Shown here: positions 8,375-15,743 of the stretch, one piece after another
How positions within the stretch are numbered: position 1 is the stretch's first letter
Layout of the letters: the number at the start of each line of letters is the position of its first letter
Source: JAVJSF01 sp040219555
GTDB lineage: Bacteria; Actinomycetota; Thermoleophilia; Miltoncostaeales; Miltoncostaeaceae
Assembly (NCBI GenBank): GCA_040219555.1
Contig: JAVJSF010000015.1
Location: 1-64,000, forward strand
Reading direction: 5' to 3'
Length of the DNA stretch: 64,000 nucleotides
Notes under the pieces: generated by a model
Seen by the model: only the letters and a program-made list of their open reading frames with translations
Told to the model about the DNA's origin: nothing
The model's database searches: none
Made by a program: the position numbers and the translations under genes

Positions 8375-9240
8375 GCGCCATCGCCACCCTGGCCGCCGGC
8401 CAGCCCGTGGAGGGGGTCTACGCGGTCCGCCGCAAGGAGCGGCGCCTCAGCCGGCGCGGCGAGCCCTTCCTGGCCCTCACCCTGGCCGACGCCACCGGGT
8501 CGATCGCGGCAAACATCTTCGACCAGCCCGACTTCTTCGGGCAGCACTTCTCCGAGGGCGACCGGGTGCGCATCACCGGCAGGGTGGGCGGGCGCGACGG
8601 ACGCCTGTCGATCACCGTGAGCGGGGTCAAGCCCGCGGGCGACGAGGTGGCCGCCGAGGACCTGCTGCCGCGCAGCCACCGCGACCCCGAGGAGTTGTTC
8701 GGCTTCGTCCTACACCTGGCCGACGAGGTGGCCGACCCGGGCCTGCGCGCCCTGCTGGGCGCGCTGACCGGCGACGAGGACCTGGCGCGGGCCTGGCGCA
8801 CGATGCCCTGCACGCGCGGCGGCCATCACGCCTACATGGGCGGCCTCATCGAGCACACGGTGGGGGTCGCCGCGCTGTGTCAGACACTCTGCACCTGGCA
8901 TCCGCGCCTGGACGCCGACCTGCTGGTGAGCGCCGCCCTGGTGCACGACATCGGGCACGCCCGGGCCTTCACCCTGGGAGCCACCTTCGAGCTCACCGAG
9001 GAGGGGCGCCTGCTGGGACACCTGGCCATCGGCGAGCGCATCGTGGAGCGCACCGCGCACACGGTGGGGCTCGACCCCTCGCGGCGGATCAGGCTGCTGC
9101 ACGCGATGGGCTGGCACCACGGCCCCCCCGCCGGACAGGGGGCCGGGGCGGCGGAGCCCGAGGCGCTGGCGCTGTGGCGGGCGAACCAGATGGAGGTGGG
9201 CGTCAAGGCCCGTCTGGAGGGCTCGCCCGCCGAGGGCTGA
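8371..9240 (+). CDS. OB-fold and HD-domain phosphohydrolase (YhaM-like)
   Basis: 289 residues. The N-terminal OB-fold (about 10-90) has FLALTLADATGSIAANIF and GDRVRITGRVGGRDGRLSI. The C-terminal HD domain (about 140-270) has GGHHAYMGGLIEHTVGVA, then AALVHDIGHARAF with the His-Asp pair, then LLGHLAIGERIVE and HAMGWHHG. This arrangement is that of YhaM/Cbf1, a 3'-5' exonuclease acting on RNA and single-stranded DNA. Divalent metal held by the HD residues would catalyse cleavage, with the OB-fold holding the nucleic acid. It is translationally coupled (ATGA) to the helicase-nuclease, which supports a joint role in DNA-end processing or RNA/DNA turnover. The coupling is seen; the joint role is inferred. 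Confidence 0.85.
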   Translation: MSAIATLAAGQPVEGVYAVRRKERRLSRRGEPFLALTLADATGSIAANIFDQPDFFGQHFSEGDRVRITGRVGGRDGRLSITVSGVKPAGDEVAAEDLLPRSHRDPEELFGFVLHLADEVADPGLRALLGALTGDEDLARAWRTMPCTRGGHHAYMGGLIEHTVGVAALCQTLCTWHPRLDADLLVSAALVHDIGHARAFTLGATFELTEEGRLLGHLAIGERIVERTAHTVGLDPSRRIRLLHAMGWHHGPPAGQGAGAAEPEALALWRANQMEVGVKARLEGSPAEG

Positions 9241-9265
9241 GGCCGGCGTCCGGCCGGCTCAGCGA

Positions 9266-9301
9266 GCCTCCCCGGCGCCGGACGGCCGGCGCCGGGGAGG
9301 C
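9266..9301. terminator. Bidirectional terminator between HD gene and sodA
   Basis: A perfect 14-bp stem (GCCTCCCCGGCGCC at 9266-9279, complement at 9288-9301) with an 8-nt loop lies between two convergent genes. It can serve both. Confidence 0.8.
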
Positions 9302-9308
9302 ATATGCA

Positions 9309-9917
9309 TCAGCCCTTCGCGGCCTCGAAGCGGGCGCCCACGACGCCCCAGTCGACCACGTTCCAGATGGCGTCCAGGTAGTCCGGACGGCGGTTCTGGT
9401 ACTTGAGGTAGTAGGCGTGCTCCCAGACGTCGATGCCCAGCAGCGGGGTCTGACCGGACGACAGCGGGCTGTCCTGGTTGGCGGTGCCCACCACGGCCAG
9501 ACCGGAGCCGTCGTGCACCAGCCACGACCAGCCGGAGCCGAACTGGTTGACGCCGGCGTCCTTCATCTTCGCCTTGAGCTCGTCGAACGAGCCGAAGGCC
9601 GCGTCGACGGCCTGAGCCAGCGCGCCCGAGGGGGCGCCGCCACCGTTCGGCGACAGGCTCTCCCAGAACAGGGTGTGGTTGTGGTGGCCACCGCCGTTGT
9701 TGCGCACGGGGCCCTTCTTGTCGGCCGGAAGCTTGTCGAGGTCCTTCAGGACGTCCTCGATGGCCGCGTCGGCGTAGGGCGTGCCATCGAGCGCCGCGTT
9801 GGCCTTGTCCACGTAGGCCTGGTGGTGCTTGTCGTGGTGCACGCGCATGGTGGCCTCGTCGATGTGCGGCTCGAGCGCATCGTAGGCGTAGGGAAGATCG
9901 GGAACGGCATAGGCCAT
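9309..9917 (-). CDS. sodA: Superoxide dismutase, Mn type
   Basis: A 202-residue Fe/Mn-family enzyme that converts superoxide to O2 and H2O2 in the cytosol. The metal ligands are visible: His27 (RVHHDKHHQAYVDK), His81 (GGGHHNHTLFWE), Asp163 and His167 (LLGIDVWEHAYYLKY). A Gln at 148 in TANQDSPL together with Gly at 76-77 instead of Gln is the pattern of the Mn-dependent branch; this is an inference from known enzymes. ATG 9917 is chosen because it has a good ribosome-binding site (CAGGAG) nine bases upstream and matches the family N-terminus (YAVPDLPYAYDALEPHID). It is divergent from a SufR-like regulator, with an imperfect inverted repeat in the shared 86-bp spacer. Confidence 0.96.
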   Translation of the reverse strand: MAYAVPDLPYAYDALEPHIDEATMRVHHDKHHQAYVDKANAALDGTPYADAAIEDVLKDLDKLPADKKGPVRNNGGGHHNHTLFWESLSPNGGGAPSGALAQAVDAAFGSFDELKAKMKDAGVNQFGSGWSWLVHDGSGLAVVGTANQDSPLSSGQTPLLGIDVWEHAYYLKYQNRRPDYLDAIWNVVDWGVVGARFEAAKG

Positions 9918-9954
9918 CGGGTGGCTCCTGTTCGTCGGTTCCGGAAGCTGCGCG

Positions 9955-9979
9955 ACAGCATAAAGCATTGAAACGCTGT
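9955..9979. promoter_or_regulatory. Candidate operator between sodA and the SufR-like regulator
   Basis: Within the 86-bp divergent spacer, ACAGC (9955-9959) and GCTGT (9975-9979) form outer inverted arms around an inner imperfect palindrome AGCATT-GA-AACGCT. The AT content here is the highest for hundreds of bases. The location suggests binding by the divergent Fe-S-type regulator or by RNA polymerase for sodA; no protein-binding data support this. Confidence 0.35.
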
Positions 9980-10003
9980 CTATATTCGTGCATTGTCGCA
10001 TCC

Positions 10004-10681
10004 ATGACACCGACCGATCCGGCCGGTGCGGCCACCGCCGCCGCCCTGGAGCGCCTTCCCGCCACGCGGCGGGCCATCCTGCTGCACCTGCGGGCCGAGG
10101 GCGAGGCCGGTGCGGCGGACCTGGCGGGCAGCCTCGGCGTGAGCGCCGGCGCCGTGCGCCAGCAGATACGGCCCCTGGTGCAGGAGGGCTGGGTGGAGCA
10201 CCGGGACCTGCGGCCCGGCCCGGGGAGGCCGCGCCGGCGCTACCGCCTGAGCGCCAGCGCATCGGCCCTCTTCCCCCAGGGATACGGGGACCTGGCGGTG
10301 GAGGTGCTGACCCACATCGCCGACGAGGACGCCGCGGTGGTGGAGCGCGCCTTCGCCCGCCGGCGCGACGCGCGCATCCAGGCCGCCCGCTCGCGGGTGG
10401 AGGACGCCGGCGACGACCTGCCGGCGCGGGTGGCGGCCGTGGCGGAGGTGCTCGACGAGCAGGGCTACATGGCGGCCTCCGAGGACGACGCCGACGGGAT
10501 CCGCCTGGTGGAGCGCAACTGCGCCATCCTCGGCGTGGCGCGGCGCCACCGCTGCGCGTGCTCGACGGAACTCGACTTCCTGCGCGCCCTGCTGCCCGAT
10601 GCCAGCATCGAACGCGTCGAGCACATCGCCGCCGGGAGCGCCGCCTGCGCCTACCGGATCAGGCCCGCCGGCGGCGGGTGA
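10004..10681 (+). CDS. SufR-like winged-helix regulator with C-terminal cysteine site
   Basis: 225 residues. The N-terminal winged helix-turn-helix of the ArsR/DeoR style covers about residues 15-85 (TRRAILLHLRAEGEAGAADLAGSLGVSAGAVRQQI, shown in parts; DNA-reading helix SAGAVRQQIRPLVQEGWVEH; wing PGPGRPRRRYRLSA). The C-terminal region has clustered cysteines (LVERNCAIL, then RRHRCACSTELDFL, then GSAACAYRI), which is the layout of SufR-type regulators that bind an Fe-S cluster. The spacing C-x10-C-x-C-x28-C differs from the cyanobacterial SufR consensus. It may sense iron or oxidative state and control the adjacent divergent sodA. DNA binding and family are well supported; the cluster and the target are inferred. 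ATG 10004 is preferred over in-frame codons further upstream. Confidence 0.75.
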   Translation: MTPTDPAGAATAAALERLPATRRAILLHLRAEGEAGAADLAGSLGVSAGAVRQQIRPLVQEGWVEHRDLRPGPGRPRRRYRLSASASALFPQGYGDLAVEVLTHIADEDAAVVERAFARRRDARIQAARSRVEDAGDDLPARVAAVAEVLDEQGYMAASEDDADGIRLVERNCAILGVARRHRCACSTELDFLRALLPDASIERVEHIAAGSAACAYRIRPAGGG

Positions 10682-10708
10682 TCCGGGCGGCGGCCCGGCG
10701 GCTGCGGA

Positions 10709-10984
10709 TCAGGCGGCGGCCGGGTTGCGCCGCGCGAACCGGCTGCGGGCCTTGGCGATCTCCACCTCGCGATACTTGGGCGGGGCGTTGGTGGTCAACT
10801 CGCCCAGCATGCGGAAGGTGGCCTCGGCAACGGCGTCGACCGCCCGCTGGAACGGCTCGGCGTTGGCCTGGGACGGCCTGGTGTAGCCGCTGACCTTGCG
10901 CACGTACTGCAGGGCGGCGGCGCGCACCTCGTCCTCGGTGGCCGGCGGATCGAAGTTGTAGAGGGTGCGGATGTTGCGGCACAT
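10709..10984 (-). CDS. DUF2277 family protein
   Basis: A 91-residue protein of the DUF2277 family, recognised by the conserved N-terminus MCRNIRTLYNFDPPATEDEV and by ALQYVRKVSGYTRPSQANAEPF, sequences that are nearly invariant in the family. Its function is unknown. Family members are cytosolic and common in actinomycetes and proteobacteria. ATG 10984 has a strong ribosome-binding site (GGAGGTCGCC directly upstream), and a TAGGAT box on the minus strand at 11014-11019 is a plausible -10 element. It is convergent with the SufR-like gene. The 168 bp upstream, to 11152, contain no further gene that I can support. Confidence 0.85.
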   Translation of the reverse strand: MCRNIRTLYNFDPPATEDEVRAAALQYVRKVSGYTRPSQANAEPFQRAVDAVAEATFRMLGELTTNAPPKYREVEIAKARSRFARRNPAAA

Positions 10985-11152
10985 GGCGACCTCCGATCGG
11001 ATGCTGTGGACCGATCCTAGACCGCCGGCCGTGTGGTCAGATGGGCGCCTCGACCACCACGCCGAACTCCCGGCGGCGATCAGGCGGTCGAGGGCGCTCT
11101 TGCGGAGCGGCACGATCTGCGTCACCACCAGGCGCCGAAGGGCGGCTGCCCC

Positions 11153-12229
11153 CTACACGTTGAAGCGGATCTGCAGCACGTCGCCCTCCTGGACGATGTA
11201 CTCCTTGCCCTCCATCCGCACCAGCGCGGTCTCCTTGGCCTTCGAGTAGGAGCCGGAGGCCACCAGGTCCTCCCAGTTGATGACCTCCGCCCGGATGAAC
11301 CCCCGCTCCAGGTCCGAGTGGATCTTCCCCGCCGCCCGCTGGGCGTTGGTGCCGCGGGTGATGGCCCACGCGCGGGCCTCCGGCGGTCCCGAGCCCGTGA
11401 AGAAGGTCACCAGGTCCAGCAGTTCGTAGGCGCCGGCCACGACGGCGTCGGCGCCGCGCACCGTGCCGAGGCCCATATCCTGGGCCAGCTCGGCTGCCTC
11501 GTCGGGGTCCATCTGCGAGAGCTCCAGCTCGAGCCCCACCGGCAGCGCAAGACAGCGGGCCCCCAGCGCTGCGGCGTGCGCGGCGACATCGGCCGGAGGC
11601 TCGAGCTCCTCGTCGGTGTTGACGACGTACAGCACGGGCTTGGCCGACAGGAGGCCCAGCGCCTGGGCCAGGGTGCGCCCCTCCTCGTCGGCCACCAGGC
11701 GCGCCGGTATCCCCTCATCCAGGGCCGCCACCACGGCCTCGAGCCCGGCCAGTTCCTCCTTGGCCCCGGCCTCACCGGCCCGGGCGCCCTTGCGGACGCG
11801 GTCCAGGCGGCGCTCCACCTGCTCGCGGTCGGCCACGATCAGCTCGAGGTCGACGGCCTCGGCGTCGGCCAGCGGGTCGACGGCCTCCTCGGGGTGGGGC
11901 ACCTCGGCGTTGGCGAAGGCGCGCACCACGTGCACCAGCGCGTCGGCCTGACGCAACTGGCCGAGGGCCGCGCCGCCCACCCCCTCCCCGCCGCCGGCTC
12001 CCGCCGCCAGGCCCGCGATGTCCACCAGTTGCACCTGATTCATCACGCGGCGCGGGATGTCCTGGGCGTCGGCGATGGCGGTCACGCGCGGGTCGGGCAC
12101 GTCGGCCATCGCCCGCGCGGGGTCACGGGTGGTGAACGGGTACGGCGCCACCTCGCCCTGGGCGCCGGTGACGAGGTTGAAGAGGGCGGTCTTACCGGCG
12201 TTGGCGCGGCCGACCAGGCCGAGTTCCAT
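11153..12229 (-). CDS. ychF: YchF/OLA1-family P-loop ATPase
   Basis: 358 residues of the universally conserved YchF group within the Obg-related GTPases. The P-loop is GRANAGKT (residues 7-14), where most YchF proteins have GLPNVGKS. Next come PYPFTTRDP, the G3-region LVDIAGLAAGAGGGEG, and NTDE in the position of the NKxD specificity motif, which fits the known preference of YchF for ATP over GTP. A coiled-coil insertion and a C-terminal TGS domain (about 275-358, ending in EYIVQEGDVLQIRFNV) complete the fold. YchF binds ribosomes and affects stress responses. The altered P-loop is unusual enough to note. It is the last gene of the long minus-strand cluster. Confidence 0.92.
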   Translation of the reverse strand: MELGLVGRANAGKTALFNLVTGAQGEVAPYPFTTRDPARAMADVPDPRVTAIADAQDIPRRVMNQVQLVDIAGLAAGAGGGEGVGGAALGQLRQADALVHVVRAFANAEVPHPEEAVDPLADAEAVDLELIVADREQVERRLDRVRKGARAGEAGAKEELAGLEAVVAALDEGIPARLVADEEGRTLAQALGLLSAKPVLYVVNTDEELEPPADVAAHAAALGARCLALPVGLELELSQMDPDEAAELAQDMGLGTVRGADAVVAGAYELLDLVTFFTGSGPPEARAWAITRGTNAQRAAGKIHSDLERGFIRAEVINWEDLVASGSYSKAKETALVRMEGKEYIVQEGDVLQIRFNV

Positions 12230-12265
12230 CGGGGGCCTTTCGGAGGGGTGGGTGCGGGCCGGCCC

Positions 12266-12700
12266 TCAGGCCGGCGCGTGGTCGTCCTGGACGACCTCGG
12301 TGAGCACGCCGAGGACCGAGCGCGGGTGGACGAAGGCCACCAGGTGGCCGCCCAGGCCGCGACGCGGCGTGGCATCGAGCAACTCCGCGCCGGCCTCGGC
12401 CAGGCGGGTCAGCGCGCCCGCGGCGTCGGGGACCGCGAAGGCCACGTGGTGGAAGCCCTCGCCACGCTTCTCGAGGAAGCGGGCGATGGCGCCCTCGGGG
12501 TCGAGCGGCGTGATCAGCTCGATCAGGCCCCCGTCTGTGGCGCACATCGCGGCCTCGACGCCCTGCTCCTCCATCACCTCGCGCACCTGCACCGTGGTGG
12601 CGGCCAGGTCGTGGAGCCGGTCGAGCGCCGCGTCCAGGTCGGCCACCACGTAGCCGACGTGGTGAATCGGTCCGAGCGGGGACGATGCCTGCGCGGTCAT
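12266..12700 (-). CDS. Methylmalonyl-CoA epimerase (VOC fold)
   Basis: A 144-residue VOC-fold metalloenzyme that interconverts (R)- and (S)-methylmalonyl-CoA during propionate and odd-chain metabolism. The signature pieces are IHHVGYVVADLDAALDRL at the N-terminus, GLIELITPLDPEGAIARFL, then GEGFHHVAFAVPDAAGA and LGGHLVAFVHPRS with the C-terminal Glu in VLTEVVQ. His14, the second-half His and that Glu are the expected metal ligands. Length and motif order match known epimerases. No methylmalonyl-CoA mutase is in the window. It overlaps the nicotinate phosphoribosyltransferase stop by four bases and precedes ychF by 36 bases. Confidence 0.9.
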   Translation of the reverse strand: MTAQASSPLGPIHHVGYVVADLDAALDRLHDLAATTVQVREVMEEQGVEAAMCATDGGLIELITPLDPEGAIARFLEKRGEGFHHVAFAVPDAAGALTRLAEAGAELLDATPRRGLGGHLVAFVHPRSVLGVLTEVVQDDHAPA

Positions 12701-13794
12701 GTGACGAGCTCCAGTCGAGGGTTGGGGCGCTCCTCGCGGCCGACCTTGGCACAGGGCTGCCCGTCGACGCGCACCACGTCGGCGGTGAAGTCGTTGGAGC
12801 CGCGCAGCAGCGAGGTGCCGACACCGTACGCGTCCACCGGAACACCATCGCGCTCGAACGCACGGATGCCCTCGGCGTCGAAACCGCCGGAGGCGACGAT
12901 GCGCACGCGGCCGTGGCCGGCGTTGTCGAGGGCGCGGCGGACCTTCCACACCAATTCGGGGACCACCCCGGTGGGCGTGAAGCGCCCCATCTCGTGCCAG
13001 AGCGAGCGGTCGACCATGGTGCTCGACGTGTCCAGGCGCACCCCCCACAGGCGCGGCCCCAGCGCGTCGGCCACCTCGAGGGCGGTGCGCACCGAGTCGT
13101 TCTCGAAGTCCACCAGCACCGTCACGTGCAACTCGTCGGCGAAGCGGTCGGCGAATCGGAGTGCCGCGGTGACCGTGTCCCCGCCGTACGCGGCGATGAG
13201 CCCGTGCGGCACGGTGCCCATCCCCTTGCCGCCCCACCACGATGCCTGGGCGTCGGTGGACACGCCGATGGCGCCGGCGGTGTGGGCCGCCCAGCCGTCG
13301 CCGGTCTGCACCTGCCAATGGTCGAACCGCGCGGGGAAGTAGAGGATCGGCTTACCGCCGGCCGCGCCCACCACGTCGCGCACGTTGCGGCTGATCAGGG
13401 TCCGGCGCGCCAGCACCCCCAGGTAGAGGGTCTCCAGGTGCGCGAACAGCGAGTAGTCGCCACGGATGGTGAGCACCGGCTCCCAGGGCGCGATCTCGTC
13501 TCCGTCATAGAGCGCGTGCACCTCCAGGCCGGCCCACCCCGGCTGCCACGTGCGGACGCCGTCCGCGTCCACGGTGCGCCCGCTGCACAGGCGCAGGATC
13601 GCCAGCGCCTCGTCCACCCCTCCCAGCACCGAGTGCTCGCGCTGGAACACCTGCATCAGGCACTCGGGCCGGTGGTCGTCGGCGACGAGGACCTCGCGGG
13701 TGAACGTGAAGTAGGCGTCGCTGTAGTAGCCGGCGCGCATCTTCTCCACCGGTAGCTGGAAGGTCCCCGCGTCCAGGCGGATCCCGCGCGCCAC
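12697..13794 (-). CDS. pncB: Nicotinate phosphoribosyltransferase
   Basis: A 365-residue enzyme of NAD salvage that joins nicotinate and PRPP to give nicotinate mononucleotide, with ATP hydrolysis. Family features are AGYYSDAYFTFTREVL near the N-terminus, LETLYLGVLARRTLISRNVR, VLVDFENDS with ALEVADALG, and the phosphate-binding SGGFDAEGIRAFERDGVPVD followed by YGVGTSLL. The GTG at 13794 is chosen because it follows GGGGGGAC as ribosome-binding site and lies just after the stop of the upstream copper-protein gene. Reading further upstream would run into that gene. It is shorter than E. coli PncB and resembles the compact branch found in many actinobacteria and archaea. Confidence 0.88.
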   Translation of the reverse strand: MARGIRLDAGTFQLPVEKMRAGYYSDAYFTFTREVLVADDHRPECLMQVFQREHSVLGGVDEALAILRLCSGRTVDADGVRTWQPGWAGLEVHALYDGDEIAPWEPVLTIRGDYSLFAHLETLYLGVLARRTLISRNVRDVVGAAGGKPILYFPARFDHWQVQTGDGWAAHTAGAIGVSTDAQASWWGGKGMGTVPHGLIAAYGGDTVTAALRFADRFADELHVTVLVDFENDSVRTALEVADALGPRLWGVRLDTSSTMVDRSLWHEMGRFTPTGVVPELVWKVRRALDNAGHGRVRIVASGGFDAEGIRAFERDGVPVDAYGVGTSLLRGSNDFTADVVRVDGQPCAKVGREERPNPRLELVT

Positions 13795-13804
13795 GTCCCC
13801 CCCG

Positions 13805-14476
13805 CTACTCGTCGTCTGGGAGGCGGGCAGGCCGGGAGGACCACAGCAGGCCCACCGCCACCATGGCCAGCGCGCTGATGGCGATGGCGATGACGCCCAG
13901 CCAGATCCCGGCGCCCGAGTCGCCACCGCCCGCCACCACGGTGGTGCCGGAGCCGGCGGCCGGATCGTCCGCGGACACGATCTCCACCCGCGGCGCGGGG
14001 CCGGGCTCCGTGGGTGCGTCCTCGCTGCGGGTGACCCCCTCCTCCTCGGGCTCGGGGTCGGTCCACGGCTTGGTCTGCGCGTCCGCGTAGCGCTGACGTG
14101 CGGGGAACAGCGCCGTCCCGGTCTCGAACGGGGTGCCGAGGAACGTGAAGTCCAGGTACCCGCTCACCGGGATCTCGCCGTCCACGAAGTCGACGCCCTC
14201 GAACAGCCCGTCGTCGGCCAGGCGCGGCTCGATGGTCCACCCCTCAGGCGCGGGTCCGAAGCTGTAGACCAGGATCTCCTCGGGGAAGTCGATCGACACG
14301 CCCACGGTGGGCACGTTGCGCTCCACGGGCACGCGGACCGTGAACTCCTCGGCCTGGTTCTGGACCGCGCGCTGCGGAAAGATGTCGATGTGCGCCGCCG
14401 CGGGTGCGGCGGTCACCAGCAGGGCGATCAGGGCGGCGAGCATCGCCCCCGCGACCCCTCGCGTCCGGCGCCTCAC
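13805..14476 (-). CDS. YcnI-like (DUF1775) copper-binding exported protein
   Basis: A 223-residue exported protein. A signal peptide (hydrophobic LAALIALLVTAAPAAA) would be cleaved just before HIDIFPQRA, placing a histidine at the mature N-terminus, as in YcnI and CopC, where that His binds copper. The DUF1775 domain follows (about 30-150; VPVERNVPTVGVSIDFPEEI). A low-complexity linker leads to one C-terminal transmembrane helix (GVIAIAISALAMVAVGLLW), anchoring it to the outer face of the membrane. It probably takes part in copper handling. A CopC-CopD fusion is encoded 28 kb away in this window. GTG 14476 overlaps the stop of the SRPBCC gene (GTGA). Confidence 0.82.
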   Translation of the reverse strand: MRRRTRGVAGAMLAALIALLVTAAPAAAHIDIFPQRAVQNQAEEFTVRVPVERNVPTVGVSIDFPEEILVYSFGPAPEGWTIEPRLADDGLFEGVDFVDGEIPVSGYLDFTFLGTPFETGTALFPARQRYADAQTKPWTDPEPEEEGVTRSEDAPTEPGPAPRVEIVSADDPAAGSGTTVVAGGGDSGAGIWLGVIAIAISALAMVAVGLLWSSRPARLPDDE

Positions 14477-14898
14477 GAGCGCACCTCGTCGACCAGCGCG
14501 TCCAGCATCCGGGTGTAGAGCACGGCGAGCATCCGATCGGTCATTGTCATACGGTAGGTGAACGCGAGGGGCCCGACGGTGTCGCCACGCAGCGTGATGA
14601 GCGTGTCGTCGCCGCGGGCGGCGAAGGTGGTGTGCGTGGTGGCCCGGAACCCGAGCCCCCGCGTCTCCCACCCGAACTCGCGGCCGGGGACGGTGGCGCT
14701 CACCCGCGGACGGGTGATGAACTCACGCCCCCGCGGATGGCGCAGGGTGAGGTCGAGCACCGTCCCCTCGCCGGCCGGACCGTCGAGGGTGGCGGACACG
14801 CACTCGGGGTTCCATACGGGCCACGACCCCACATCGGACCACAGCGACCACGCGGTGGCCGGCGCGGTGGGCGCGACCACCGTCACCACCAGGCTCAC
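14473..14898 (-). CDS. SRPBCC (START-like) family protein
   Basis: A 141-residue protein with the helix-grip pattern: an N-terminal strand (LVVTVVAPTAPATAWSLWSD), then WPVWNPECVSATLDGP, GTVLDLTLRHPRG, a central hydrophobic strand GREFGWETRGLGF, and a long C-terminal helix (TDRMLAVLYTRMLDALVDEV). This fold forms a deep hydrophobic cavity for ligands. No catalytic role can be assigned. The GTG start at 14898 overlaps the stop of the upstream DUF1385 gene, and its own stop overlaps the start of the copper-protein gene, so the three are translationally linked. Confidence 0.82.
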   Translation of the reverse strand: MSLVVTVVAPTAPATAWSLWSDVGSWPVWNPECVSATLDGPAGEGTVLDLTLRHPRGREFITRPRVSATVPGREFGWETRGLGFRATTHTTFAARGDDTLITLRGDTVGPLAFTYRMTMTDRMLAVLYTRMLDALVDEVRS

Positions 14899-15716
14899 GG
14901 CGCGGGGTCGCCGCTCTCGACCGCCACCAGGGCCTCCATGGCCGAGCGCCCCACCGCGAGTTCGGCCGCGGTGGGCTCCCGCGTGACGAATCCGGCCTGC
15001 ATGGCGTGCCCGGTGCCGTGCACCACCCGCGAGACCGGGTGCCGGGGCCGCCGGCCGGCGAAGGCGAACACCTCCACGGCCGCGCCGATGGACAGGGCCC
15101 CCACCAGGGCCCGGGCGCCCGGGATGTGGCGCACCGGGAAGCTGCGGCCGACGGTGTTGCCGGCGACCGTGGCCACCATCAGCGGGAGCACCAGGTTGCT
15201 GCCGCAGCGGGTGTGCTCCTTGGCCTGGGCGGCTGCCCGCGACAGGCCGGACGGCCCGCCCGCCTCGTAGGCGGCGATGCTCTTGTGCTCGACGGCGTGC
15301 CACGCGGCGGCCCGGGAGCCGCGCAGCACCACCAGCGCGGGGACGAGGCCCATGACGGCGCCGATGGTCTCCTGGGCCAGCACCGAGCGGGTGCGCCGGC
15401 GCATGACGAACGCCGCCACCGCCGCGCCGGCGGCCACCCCGACCGCGCGCCGGTCCTCCATGGCGAAGCGCGCCTGGGGCAGCCGGCGACGGACCGCAGG
15501 CAGGACGGCGAACGCCTCACCCATGCGGGCGAGGCCGCGCACCAGGGGGACGCGCCCCAGGGGGCCGACCGGCATGACCCATTTGCGCCCGTGCACGACG
15601 GTGACGGCGCCGTCCTCGCCCTGGACGGCGGCCGCCCAGTGCCGTGGCCCGTGCACCAGCAGCCCGTTGGCCAGCGCCATGCCGCCGATGCGATCCGTAG
15701 GAGGAGGTTTGCCCAT
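14895..15716 (-). CDS. DUF1385 family membrane protein
   Basis: A 273-residue integral membrane protein of the DUF1385 family. Family marks are GGMALANGLLVHGPRHWAAA near the N-terminus, WHAVEHKSIAAYEAGG (family H-x-x-E-H-K-x-I-x-A-Y-E) and AKEHTRCGSNLVLPLM (family H-x-R-C-G-T). The His, Glu and Cys of these motifs could form a metal site. Hydrophobic helices flank them (AAGAAVAAFVM, AVMGLVPALVVL, VLPLMVATVAGN, LVGALSIGAAVEVFAF). In many bacteria the gene lies beside prmC/prfA or rpmE; here it heads an SRPBCC-YcnI group, which is not the usual context. The biochemical function is unknown. Confidence 0.85.
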   Translation of the reverse strand: MGKPPPTDRIGGMALANGLLVHGPRHWAAAVQGEDGAVTVVHGRKWVMPVGPLGRVPLVRGLARMGEAFAVLPAVRRRLPQARFAMEDRRAVGVAAGAAVAAFVMRRRTRSVLAQETIGAVMGLVPALVVLRGSRAAAWHAVEHKSIAAYEAGGPSGLSRAAAQAKEHTRCGSNLVLPLMVATVAGNTVGRSFPVRHIPGARALVGALSIGAAVEVFAFAGRRPRHPVSRVVHGTGHAMQAGFVTREPTAAELAVGRSAMEALVAVESGDPAP

Positions 15717-15743
15717 GCGCCCGAGGTTAGCGGAGGGTTCCGC

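Noticed and set aside
13805..13926. Upstream extension of the nicotinate phosphoribosyltransferase gene
   Set aside because: The extension overlaps the C-terminal membrane helix codons of the YcnI-like gene in another frame and is low-complexity. GTG 13794 has a proper ribosome-binding site.
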